DNA of 20,659 bases, taken from the NCBI GenBank assembly GCA_036505275.1, contig DASXTS010000530.1:1-20659 (forward strand), read 5' to 3'. This document shows positions 5,590 through 12,481 of the stretch, piece after piece; positions within the stretch are counted from its first letter, which is position 1, and each line of letters opens with the position of its first letter. Origin of the DNA: DASXTS01 sp036505275 (GTDB lineage Bacteria > Actinomycetota > Actinomycetes > Mycobacteriales > Pseudonocardiaceae). The notes under the pieces were generated by a model. That model saw only the letters and a program-made list of their open reading frames with translations. It was not told where the DNA came from and ran no database searches. Made by a program: the position numbers and the translations under genes.

Positions 5590-6429
5590 ATGGACGGGCA
5601 GGTGTGCGTCGTGACCGGTGTCACGGCGGGAATCGGCAAGGTGACGGCGGCCCGGCTCGCTGAGCGCGGCGCGACCGTGGTCGGCGTGGCGCGGGATGCG
5701 GCCAGGGGCGCGGCGGCGGTCGAGGAGATCCGCCGCGGCGGCGGCCGGATGGAGGTGCTGACGGCCGACCTGTCCGAGCTTGCCGAGGTGCGGCGGCTGG
5801 CCACGGAGATCGCCGAGCGGTACGACCGGGTGCATGTGCTGATCAACAACGCCGGGGTGGTCAAGGTCCGGCGTGAGACCACGGTCGACGGGCTGGAGAC
5901 CACGTTCGCGACGAACCATCTGGCGCCGTTCCTGCTGACCAACCTGTTGCGCGACCGATTGGTCGCCGGCGCGCCGGCGCGGGTGGTGACGGTGGCGTCC
6001 AGCGTGCACAGCCGGATCCGCGAGATCCCGTGGGACAACCTGCAGGGCGAGCACCGCTACGACGGCAACACCGCGTACAGCCTGTCCAAGCTGCTCAACA
6101 TCCTGTTCACGAACGAGCTCGCGCGGCGGCTGGACGGCACCGGCGTGACGGCCAACAGCGTGCACCCCGGCTTCCTGCGCACCGAGCTGGCCCGCGAGGC
6201 GGCCGGCTTCTACAAGGTCTTCTTCACGGTGGTGCGCCCGTTCCAGAAGGGCCCGGAGGCCGGCGCGGACACAGTGGTCTACGCGGCCACCGCGCCCGAA
6301 CTGGCAACGGTGACCGGCCGGTACATCGCAGACCACGCCCCGATCGAGCCAACCACCCTGGCCCGTGACGGCGTCGCGGCACAGCGCCTGTGGCAGCTCA
6401 GCGCGCGGCTGTGCGGCCTGGAGGACTGA
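5590..6429 (+). CDS. Short-chain dehydrogenase/reductase (retinol dehydrogenase-like)
   Basis: A 279-residue NAD(P)-dependent oxidoreductase of the SDR superfamily. Seen: the cofactor motif TGVTAGIG (9-16), NNAG (86-89), the catalytic serine in VASSVHSR (135-142), and YSLSK with Tyr163 and Lys167. VHPGFLRTELAREAAGF follows, as in family members near the RDH11-14/WWOX-like group, which act on hydrophobic alcohols or aldehydes. The sequence resembles NADP-using enzymes (R35 after the second strand), but this is inference. It is 30 bases downstream of the MarR gene on the same strand, so it may be part of that regulon. The start has no strong ribosome site. The natural substrate is unknown. Confidence 0.88.
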   Translation: MDGQVCVVTGVTAGIGKVTAARLAERGATVVGVARDAARGAAAVEEIRRGGGRMEVLTADLSELAEVRRLATEIAERYDRVHVLINNAGVVKVRRETTVDGLETTFATNHLAPFLLTNLLRDRLVAGAPARVVTVASSVHSRIREIPWDNLQGEHRYDGNTAYSLSKLLNILFTNELARRLDGTGVTANSVHPGFLRTELAREAAGFYKVFFTVVRPFQKGPEAGADTVVYAATAPELATVTGRYIADHAPIEPTTLARDGVAAQRLWQLSARLCGLED

Positions 6430-6455
6430 TCGCGGAGTGCAACGACCGCCCCAAC

Positions 6456-6492
6456 CGCCCAACACGGGCGTCCGAACCGGCGAACACGCCGG
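6456..6492. terminator. Two hairpins between convergent genes
   Basis: CGCCC-AACAC-GGGCG (6456-6470) and CCGGCG-AACA-CGCCGG (6477-6492) are perfect stems with near-identical loops, in the 69-base gap between the SDR stop and the MBL hydrolase stop. A bidirectional terminator is the natural reading; there is no T-run on either side. Confidence 0.5.
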
Positions 6493-6498
6493 GAAGGC

Positions 6499-7623
6499 TC
6501 AGGCGACGGCGCGCCACCACGGGTCGTCGGAGCGCATGGCGTCCACGTCGACGATCTGGCCGGGGCTCGGCACCGCGAAGGACACCCCGCGGGCGGACGC
6601 CTCCAGGGCCAGCCGCTCCACCGGCTCGGCCCAGGTGTGCAACGCGAGGGTGAACGTGCACCAGTGCACCGGAATCATCAGCGAGCCGCGCACGGCGAGG
6701 TGGGTGGCGACGCCCTCCTCCGGCGTCATGTGGATGTCCGGCCAGTACGGCGAGTAGGCGCCGATCTGGATGAGGGTGGCGTCGAACGGGCCGTGCGCGG
6801 AGCCGATGGCGGCGTAGTCGGCGAAGAAGCCGGAGTCACCGGTGTAGAAGACCCGCCGGTCCCGCCCGGCGATTGCCCAGGACGCCCATAGCGTGCTGTT
6901 GTCCTGCCGCCGCCGGCCGGAGAAATGCCGCGCGGCGGTCGCGGTCAGCGTCACCCCGGCGACCGAGGTGCTCTCGTTCCAGTCCAGCTCGACGATCCTC
7001 GACGGCGGCACGGACCAGCGCTCCAGGTGCGCGCCGACGCCGAGCGGCATGACGAACGGCACGCCGGGTTGCAACGCCGCGAGCAGCCGGATGGTGGTCA
7101 TGTCGAGGTGGTCGTAGTGGTCGTGCGAGATGACCACGGCGTCCAGCGGCGGCAGCTCGGACAGCGGCATCGGCACCGGGTGCAGCCGACGCGGGCCGAC
7201 CAGCGCGCTCGGCGAGCAGCGCTCGCTCCACACCGGGTCGAGCAGCAGCCGGCGGCCCTCCAGCTCGATCAGCGCGGTGGCGTGCCCGAACCAGGTCAGC
7301 CGCAGGCCGTCCAACGGTGGCGCGGCGAAGTCGTCTGGGGTCGGCCGGACGACCGGGATGGGCCGGGACGGCCGGCGAGTGGCGCGGTTGCGCAGCAGCT
7401 CGCGGCCGATGTCCCTGCCGCTCACGGCCGGCCGTTCGCTGGCCAGTACGGCGTTGTGGAACGCGCCGTCGCGGTACTGCGGCGAGCGGCGCATCCGCTC
7501 CAGCCGGGCGCCGGTGGCCCGCCCGCCGATCGCGGCCGGCACCTCCCACACGCCACGCACCAGCACGTCGACCGGCGCCAGCAAGGAGGTGCGGCGCGCA
7601 TCGTCGGAGACCCTCGTCGTCAC
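6499..7623 (-). CDS. MBL-fold metallo-hydrolase (UlaG/NAPE-PLD-like)
   Basis: A 374-residue metallo-beta-lactamase-fold hydrolase from GTG 7623. Seen: LTWFGHATALIELEGRRLL (109-127), where GHAT is typical of the UlaG-like/NAPE-PLD branch; the metal motif HDHYDH (167-172); His233 in TAARHFSGR; the third-ligand Asp in YTGDSGFF (260-267); and His320 in MIPVHWCTF. All metal ligands appear present, so a dinuclear zinc enzyme is expected. The family hydrolyses lactones or phosphodiesters, including lipid phosphodiester bonds in NAPE-PLD relatives. The N-terminal 100 residues are an Arg-rich extension; no membrane segment or signal peptide is seen. It starts 34 bases after the 48-residue ORF that ends the injection-system cluster, so co-transcription is possible but unproven. 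Confidence 0.85.
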   Translation of the reverse strand: MTTRVSDDARRTSLLAPVDVLVRGVWEVPAAIGGRATGARLERMRRSPQYRDGAFHNAVLASERPAVSGRDIGRELLRNRATRRPSRPIPVVRPTPDDFAAPPLDGLRLTWFGHATALIELEGRRLLLDPVWSERCSPSALVGPRRLHPVPMPLSELPPLDAVVISHDHYDHLDMTTIRLLAALQPGVPFVMPLGVGAHLERWSVPPSRIVELDWNESTSVAGVTLTATAARHFSGRRRQDNSTLWASWAIAGRDRRVFYTGDSGFFADYAAIGSAHGPFDATLIQIGAYSPYWPDIHMTPEEGVATHLAVRGSLMIPVHWCTFTLALHTWAEPVERLALEASARGVSFAVPSPGQIVDVDAMRSDDPWWRAVA

Positions 7624-7657
7624 ATCCCCATAGTGCCCTGGCCGGCTGACACTGTTC

Positions 7658-7804
7658 TCAGCTGCCGTCGACTCCGTAGTTGGCCCTGCCTTGCCAGAAG
7701 ACCCACATGTACCCCCAGGGATCGGGGACGTGCGGGGTGCGCGGTCCGTACGGCTCGTTTCGTGCCGGGTAGGCCAGATACGGGCTGACGCCGACCACTG
7801 CCAC
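7658..7804 (-). CDS. Hypothetical 48-residue protein at the end of the injection cluster
   Basis: A short frame from GTG 7804 to TGA, preceded by AGGAG (7814-7810) at a 5-base spacing; the ribosome site overlaps the stop codon of the zinc-ribbon membrane protein gene, so the two would be translationally coupled. The product is rich in Pro, Tyr and Trp: SPYLAYPARNEPYGPRTP is followed by DPWGYMWVFWQGRANYGV. That composition differs from the Arg/Ala-rich shadows around it. No family is recognised. It could be a small partner of the membrane protein or a spurious ORF; conservation would decide. Confidence 0.4.
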   Translation of the reverse strand: MAVVGVSPYLAYPARNEPYGPRTPHVPDPWGYMWVFWQGRANYGVDGS

Positions 7805-7812
7805 GGCGGCTC

Positions 7813-9555
7813 CTACTTCCGTTCGAACAGCTCTATCTCGGTGACGGCGGTGTCGGTGCCGTCCAGCGAACGGAACAGTGACTGTACGTGGATCTCGACG
7901 CTGGTGCTTCCGTTGCCGCCCTCGATCTTGACCTCCTGCGGGTCGGGGGTGTCCTTGAGGTTGAGGTCGAACGTGCCGCCGTTGGAGAACACCAGGTGCA
8001 GCTGTTGCGGTCGGTGCGCCGACTGGAACTTGGCGCTGTTGCCCACCCGCACGATGGCCCAGCCGAGGTTGATGGGATGGTCGAAGGTGAACACCAGCGC
8101 CGGGCTGCTGTCGCCGGGGGCGGCCCAGAACGTGTTGCTGAAGCCGTCGGCGACGGCCCCGACCGGGTGGTCGGGCAGCTCGGCCGTCGCGGTGACCTTG
8201 GTCGGCCGCACCGGCACGTACTGCGGGATGACCATGGCGACGACCCTGTTCTTGACCGCGAAGTACCGCTCGTTGACTTCGATCCGGAACGGCGGGTAGA
8301 TCGAGTACACGATGCCGCCGAGCAGCAGCACGATCGCCACGATGTTCCTGGCCGTGGGGATCACCCGGCGCAGCCCCGCGCGGAACTTGGCGCCCCGGCC
8401 GCGGCCCACCCCGCGCTGCCCCGGCCGGGAGCCGGCCTCGTGGACCTTGACCCGGCGCCGCGGGATCAGCCGCTTCCACCACTTGGCGCGGACCACCTCG
8501 GCTTGCGCCAGCGAGGTGCCGCACCGGCTGCAGAACTTGCGGATCGGCGGGTTGCCCTCGCCGCACTCGCCGCAGATGAGGTCGCCGGGCTCCAGCCGGC
8601 GGGTCGGCGGCCGGCGCTGGGTGCTCTCCGCCGGTCGCGGCGCGGCCTCGGTCGGCGCAACCGCCTCCGGCTGGGCCGGCTGCGCTCTGCCGGTCGACGG
8701 CATGACCGGCGCCACCAGCGCCGCCTCCTTGGGCGGCAGGTTCGGTGGCGGTGTGCCGGCTGTGGCGGGTGTGCCGGGTGTGGCCGGCACCGGCGGCAGC
8801 GTCAGCGGCGGCGCCCCGCTGGCCGGTGCCATCGCGCCGTTGCCCCTGGCGGCCGGTGGTCCCGGCGGCAGTGGCGGTCCGCCCGGTGCCGGCGGACCGG
8901 GCGGCAACGGGAGACCACCACCGTGGGCCGGCGGACCGGGCGGGCCGGGCGGCAGCAGCCCGGTCGCCGCCGGCGGTCCCGGCTGCGGCATCCCGCCACC
9001 GGGCGCTGGCGGACCGGGCGGCGCGAAGCCCGCTGGTCCGGGCGGACCGGGGGCCGGGCCGGGCGGGCCGGGTGGCCGGGGCGGCGCCATGCCACCGGGA
9101 CCCGGCGGACCGGGGGGCGGACCGGGCGGACCGGGTGGCGGCCCCGGAGGACCTGGAGGCGGGCCGGGGGGCCCGCCGGGCGGACCGGGGGGCGCCATGC
9201 CGCCGAATTTCGGCGTGGACGAACCCATGGGGACGCCACCCGACCCGCCGGAGCCCCTCGGGAAGCCACCGGAACCACCGGAACCACCGGGACCACCGGC
9301 GGCGCCAGGACCAGCGGGAGAACCGGCCCCGGCCTTGCCGGGCTGCTGCTTGGTGCCGACGTCCATGTATATCAGCGACTGCAGGTTGGCCAGCAGCCCG
9401 CGCTTGCGCGGCGCCTCGTCCTCGGCCTCCTGGACGGCGGCCGGCGCGGGCGCCGGCTTGATGCGCTCGCCGGTCCATTCCAGGAATGCACCGCACGATC
9501 CGCAGAAGGTGTCCTTGTCCGCGTTGTGCGTCCCGCACTGCTTGCAGACGATCAT
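7813..9555 (-). CDS. Zinc-ribbon, collagen-like, membrane-anchored protein with discoidin-like C-terminus (CisA-like)
   Basis: A 580-residue protein ending the injection-system operon. Order of parts: zinc ribbon 1 (CKQC at 4-7, CGSC at 18-21); a Gly/Ser-rich linker; a Gly-Pro-Pro region at about 119-236; a Pro/Ala linker; zinc ribbon 2 (CGEC 328-331, CSRC 342-345); a strongly basic stretch (359-397); one membrane helix at about 403-420; and a C-terminal beta domain at about 450-580 (VTATAELPDHPVGAVADGFS, then NTFWAAPG) like the NADase-type/discoidin glycan-binding fold. Basic residues before the helix suggest the N-terminus is cytoplasmic and the beta domain outside. From memory, Streptomyces cytoplasmic injection systems have a membrane adaptor, CisA, with a disordered N-terminus, one helix and a sugar-binding-like outer domain; position and layout match. 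A role in docking the particle to the membrane is inference. Confidence 0.75.
   Translation of the reverse strand: MIVCKQCGTHNADKDTFCGSCGAFLEWTGERIKPAPAPAAVQEAEDEAPRKRGLLANLQSLIYMDVGTKQQPGKAGAGSPAGPGAAGGPGGSGGSGGFPRGSGGSGGVPMGSSTPKFGGMAPPGPPGGPPGPPPGPPGPPPGPPGPPPGPPGPGGMAPPRPPGPPGPAPGPPGPAGFAPPGPPAPGGGMPQPGPPAATGLLPPGPPGPPAHGGGLPLPPGPPAPGGPPLPPGPPAARGNGAMAPASGAPPLTLPPVPATPGTPATAGTPPPNLPPKEAALVAPVMPSTGRAQPAQPEAVAPTEAAPRPAESTQRRPPTRRLEPGDLICGECGEGNPPIRKFCSRCGTSLAQAEVVRAKWWKRLIPRRRVKVHEAGSRPGQRGVGRGRGAKFRAGLRRVIPTARNIVAIVLLLGGIVYSIYPPFRIEVNERYFAVKNRVVAMVIPQYVPVRPTKVTATAELPDHPVGAVADGFSNTFWAAPGDSSPALVFTFDHPINLGWAIVRVGNSAKFQSAHRPQQLHLVFSNGGTFDLNLKDTPDPQEVKIEGGNGSTSVEIHVQSLFRSLDGTDTAVTEIELFERK
8848..9201 (-). 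repeat. Collagen-like Gly-Pro-Pro coding repeat
   Basis: Residues 119-236 of the membrane protein are dominated by GPP and PPGPP units, with several runs of four or more triplets and short Ala/Gly/Met interruptions. The DNA is a low-complexity run of GGCGGACCGGG-like units (plus-strand reading), which also creates long but spurious open frames on both strands. Slippage between strains is likely. Confidence 0.8.
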
Positions 9556-9567
9556 CGCTGTGCCACC

Positions 9568-10101
9568 TCAGACCACCTCCACCACGTGCCTGACGTGCGC
9601 CGGTTTGCTTGCCCTGACCACGGCGTCCACCAGCGGCGCGAGCGCGTCGGACGCGCCGGTGACGCGGATCGCCAGCCGCGGGGTGTCCTCGCCGGGCAGC
9701 GGCGTGTCCGGCGTGCCCGAGGCCACCACGCCGCCGCTGTCCGCGATCTCCACCAGGCCGCCGGTGATCAGCTCCAGGTGCTCGCGCAGCCCGGCCGGGG
9801 TGCCGCGCAGCCGGTACAGCCGCACCGCCTCGGCCACCGCGAGCCGCATCCTGGCCAGGTCGGTGTCGCCGAAGGTGATCTCGAGGCCGACCCAGTTGGC
9901 CAGCCAGTCGAGGAAGTCGGCCGGCGCCAGCCGCGGGTCCACATAGGACGTCAAACAGTCCAAAGTGGACAGAACCGGGGCCAGCACCTCGTCCAGCCCG
10001 GACATGAAACGCATGATGAACTCATCATCGGACTGGTAGATCGAGGGCAGCAGGGAGCCGAGCGGCAGCGCCACCGGCAGGCCGAGGACGGAAGACCTCA
10101 T
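9568..10101 (-). CDS. Tail protein I-like baseplate wedge protein
   Basis: A 177-residue protein matching the phage tail protein I / TIGR02242-like group found after baseplate J in injection systems (Pvc12-like position). Seen: SLLPSIYQSDDEFIMRFMSGLDEVL (16-40), FLDWLANWVGLEI (63-75), RLAVAEAVRLYRLRGTPAGL (86-105) and LRIHLELITG-like residues after it (actual REHLELITGG, 106-115), the family signature. The C-terminal part is a beta domain ending HVRHVVEVV. It should join baseplate wedges and help hold the tail fibre or membrane contact. Its ATG overlaps the stop of baseplate J by 4 bases. No separate tail-fibre gene follows; the collagen-like membrane protein occupies that place. Confidence 0.85.
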   Translation of the reverse strand: MRSSVLGLPVALPLGSLLPSIYQSDDEFIMRFMSGLDEVLAPVLSTLDCLTSYVDPRLAPADFLDWLANWVGLEITFGDTDLARMRLAVAEAVRLYRLRGTPAGLREHLELITGGLVEIADSGGVVASGTPDTPLPGEDTPRLAIRVTGASDALAPLVDAVVRASKPAHVRHVVEVV

Positions 10102-12068
10102 CGCGGCACCACCCGCACCTGGTGGCCGAAGGAGAACACCAGCGAGTTCGGCGGCAGCTCCAGCCGGGAGGTCTCCGGGCCGCGCTCGCCGGTCACCGGG
10201 TTCGCGCCGTAAAGCCGCACGTCCTCGACGGCCTCCACGCCGCGGACCCGTTGCAGCACGCCGAACACATCGCCGGCGTGCACCGGCCGGCCGAACTCCC
10301 AGCCGGCGCCGTCCGCGCCGCCGCTGATCGGGTCGAGGAAGGCGTACAGCGCGGCCAGCGCGGACCGCTGCACCGCCGCGGTGTCCACCCGCGGGCGGGC
10401 GATCGCGGTGGCGACCACGGTCACCCCGCGATAGAGCGGCGGCTCGACCACCACCCGCGCGCCGAGCAGCCGCACCTCGTCCAGCCGCGTGGCGATCCGG
10501 TCCAGCACGGCGCGGTCCGGCACCAGGTCGGGGAAGGCCAGCCGGCCGTCGGTGCGGGCCGCCGCCGGCACCACCAGCACCCGCACCGACCCGGCGTCGA
10601 CGCCCTCCTCGCCGGCGGTCAGGCAGCGCACCCGGGACACCTCGGGTGCGGTCTCGTGGGCGATCGCCTCGTAGTCCTCCGCGGTGACCGCGCGGGACCG
10701 GGTACGCAGCAGGATCGGCGCGCGGTGCCTGGCCGCCTCCAGCGTCTCGCCGTCGACGCCGCCCTGCGCCCGCCGCCGGTTCTCCACCGCCGCCACGAAC
10801 GGGATTGACGACTTCAGCGTGCGGATGGCGCCCTTGCCGACGTTGCCAGCGGCGCCGCCGCCGATGGTGTAGCGGCGCAGCCGGATGGCGCTGTCCTTGG
10901 GCGGGATCGCGCCGTACCGGCGGATGCCGCCGTCCGGCTCGCGCACCGCCGGTCCGAAGTGGACGGTGCCGGCCGCGGCGTCCAGCATGAACACCTCATC
11001 GTGCGGGCCGCTGTCGGCGAAGTGCTCGACCTGGCTCCACTGCACCCAGCCGTCCTCGCCCGAGACGTCCAGGATCGCCCCGCCGGCGCCGCCGAGCACC
11101 GGCGAGCGGTTGACCGTGAAGACCTGCCCGGCCACCCCCTCCGAGACGCCGAGCGGCTCGTTCTGCACCACCTCGGCGTGCAGCGCGTCCACGGTGCCGC
11201 CGACCGTGCCGGCGGCCAGCCCGTGCACCATGGGCGCGGAGGTGTAGGCCGGCTGGTCCACCTCGCTAGCTACCACCCTGGCCCGCAGCCAGCCGGCCCT
11301 GGTGCCGTCCAGCACGGCCGGCACGTGCGAGGCCGGCACGTGCACGATCAGCGGCCCGGACTTGTTCAGCCCGCCGGTCTCGTCGCCGGTGACCTCGCAC
11401 TGCACCCAGCCGGTGTCGGTCAGCGCCTCCCAGACCAGCGGCGGGTGCCGCGGGTCGACGCCTACGCCCTCCACCTGGCCGCGGAAGTCCACCCGCACCG
11501 CGCACTTCGGGACCGGGTTGGACAGCCCGAGGCACAGCGCGTCGTCGACCGCGGGCAGCGCGCTGAACGCGGGGAACGGCTCGCCCTTGGCCCACCGCTC
11601 GGCGACGTCCTGCACGGTGGCGCCCGAGCCACTGCCCGAGCCACTGCCCGAGACCAGCCGCACCTCGGTGAGCAGGCACGGGATGAGATGCAGGTCCTCG
11701 ATCGTGCTGAACACCACCGGCTCGGCGAGCTCGTTGCGCAGGGTGGCCACCGACGTGCTGATCGGCACAGTGAGCGCCGCCACCGCCGGCGCGGACAGCC
11801 AGAACGTCACCGGAGCCGCGGCCGGCGTCGGCGGCAGCAGCCGCAGCCCGATCAGCTCGAGGAACTTCACGTACAGCCGGTCCGGCACCCGGTTCAGCCG
11901 GTACAGCAGCTGGTCGGTCATGAAGGCGAACGTCTCGATCAGCGTCACCCCAGGGTCGGACACGTTGTGGTCGGTCCACTCCGGGCAGCGGCGCATGACC
12001 ATCCGCTTGGCGTCGTCAACCAGGTCCTGGAAGCGGCGGTCGTCGAGGTTCGGCGCTGGCAGGGCCAT
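10098..12068 (-). CDS. Baseplate J-like wedge protein
   Basis: A 656-residue baseplate assembly protein (gpJ/T4 gp6 family, Pvc11-like), the main wedge component that triggers sheath contraction. Typical blocks: WTDHNVSDPGVTLIETFAFM (31-50), QLLYRLNRVPDRLYVKFLEL (53-72), and towards the C-terminus VTAEDYEAIAHETAPEVSRV with downstream VVVEPPLYRGVTVVATA. A run of five Ser-Gly pairs at 140-149 sits in a loop after the first domain. ATG 12068 overlaps the gp25 stop by 4 bases (ATGA). The same frame is open far upstream through vgrG, but that extension is Arg-rich shadow and was rejected. Confidence 0.9.
   Translation of the reverse strand: MALPAPNLDDRRFQDLVDDAKRMVMRRCPEWTDHNVSDPGVTLIETFAFMTDQLLYRLNRVPDRLYVKFLELIGLRLLPPTPAAAPVTFWLSAPAVAALTVPISTSVATLRNELAEPVVFSTIEDLHLIPCLLTEVRLVSGSGSGSGSGATVQDVAERWAKGEPFPAFSALPAVDDALCLGLSNPVPKCAVRVDFRGQVEGVGVDPRHPPLVWEALTDTGWVQCEVTGDETGGLNKSGPLIVHVPASHVPAVLDGTRAGWLRARVVASEVDQPAYTSAPMVHGLAAGTVGGTVDALHAEVVQNEPLGVSEGVAGQVFTVNRSPVLGGAGGAILDVSGEDGWVQWSQVEHFADSGPHDEVFMLDAAAGTVHFGPAVREPDGGIRRYGAIPPKDSAIRLRRYTIGGGAAGNVGKGAIRTLKSSIPFVAAVENRRRAQGGVDGETLEAARHRAPILLRTRSRAVTAEDYEAIAHETAPEVSRVRCLTAGEEGVDAGSVRVLVVPAAARTDGRLAFPDLVPDRAVLDRIATRLDEVRLLGARVVVEPPLYRGVTVVATAIARPRVDTAAVQRSALAALYAFLDPISGGADGAGWEFGRPVHAGDVFGVLQRVRGVEAVEDVRLYGANPVTGERGPETSRLELPPNSLVFSFGHQVRVVPR
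11622..11651 (-). repeat. 12-bp tandem repeat (Ser-Gly linker) in baseplate J
   Basis: Two and a half copies of GCCCGAGCCACT (plus-strand reading) encode Ser-Gly-Ser-Gly pairs, residues 140-149. A slippage-prone site that changes linker length without changing frame. Confidence 0.75.
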
Positions 12069-12472
12069 CAGTAGTCGCTCCCGTCCTCGGGGATCGTGTA
12101 GAACGGAAAGACCAGGTTGCGCCGGTCGTTGGTGCCCTTCGGCGAGTACGCGATGTCGATGAACAGCAGGCTTCGCTCGTCCGGGTCCGGCTCGACGTCG
12201 ACGGACTGCACGTCCACCCGCGGCTCCCAGCGCAGCAGCGCGGTGCGCACCTCCTGCACCAGCTCGGCCTTCGTCGCGTCGTCGGGGGCGCGGAACACGA
12301 AGTCCCGCAGCCGGCTGCCGAAGTCCGGGCGCATCGGCCGCTCGCCGGGGTAGGTGGACAGGATCAGCCGCATGGCCTGCACCAGCTCGGTGTCGCCGCG
12401 CACCAGCGCGACCCTGCCCCGGGTGTCCACGCCGGCCGGGAACGCCCACCCGGCGCCGATGAAGTCCGTCAT
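12068..12472 (-). CDS. gp25-like baseplate wedge protein
   Basis: A 134-residue GPW/gp25-family protein (Pvc9-like). Typical features: an N-terminal GAGWAFPAGVDTRGRVALV, then AMRLILSTYPGERPMRPDFG (33-52) with the conserved GERPMRPDFGS motif and RDFVF after it, then a C-terminal beta hairpin (FIDIAYSPKGTNDRRNLVFPF). It links the baseplate hub to the sheath. It lies 9 bases after vgrG and overlaps baseplate J by 4 bases. Confidence 0.92.
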   Translation of the reverse strand: MTDFIGAGWAFPAGVDTRGRVALVRGDTELVQAMRLILSTYPGERPMRPDFGSRLRDFVFRAPDDATKAELVQEVRTALLRWEPRVDVQSVDVEPDPDERSLLFIDIAYSPKGTNDRRNLVFPFYTIPEDGSDY

Positions 12473-12481
12473 GGCCGCCCC

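Noticed and set aside
8312..9946. A 544-codon plus-strand Gly-Pro-rich frame
   Set aside because: The Gly-Pro-Pro coding repeat reads as Gly/Pro on both strands; the minus-strand frame has zinc ribbons, a membrane helix and an operon context, this one does not.
7888..10212. A 774-codon plus-strand frame opposite the membrane adaptor and wedge genes
   Set aside because: Antisense shadow of GC-rich codons, Arg/Gly/Ala-dominated, with no recognisable motif and no ribosome site.
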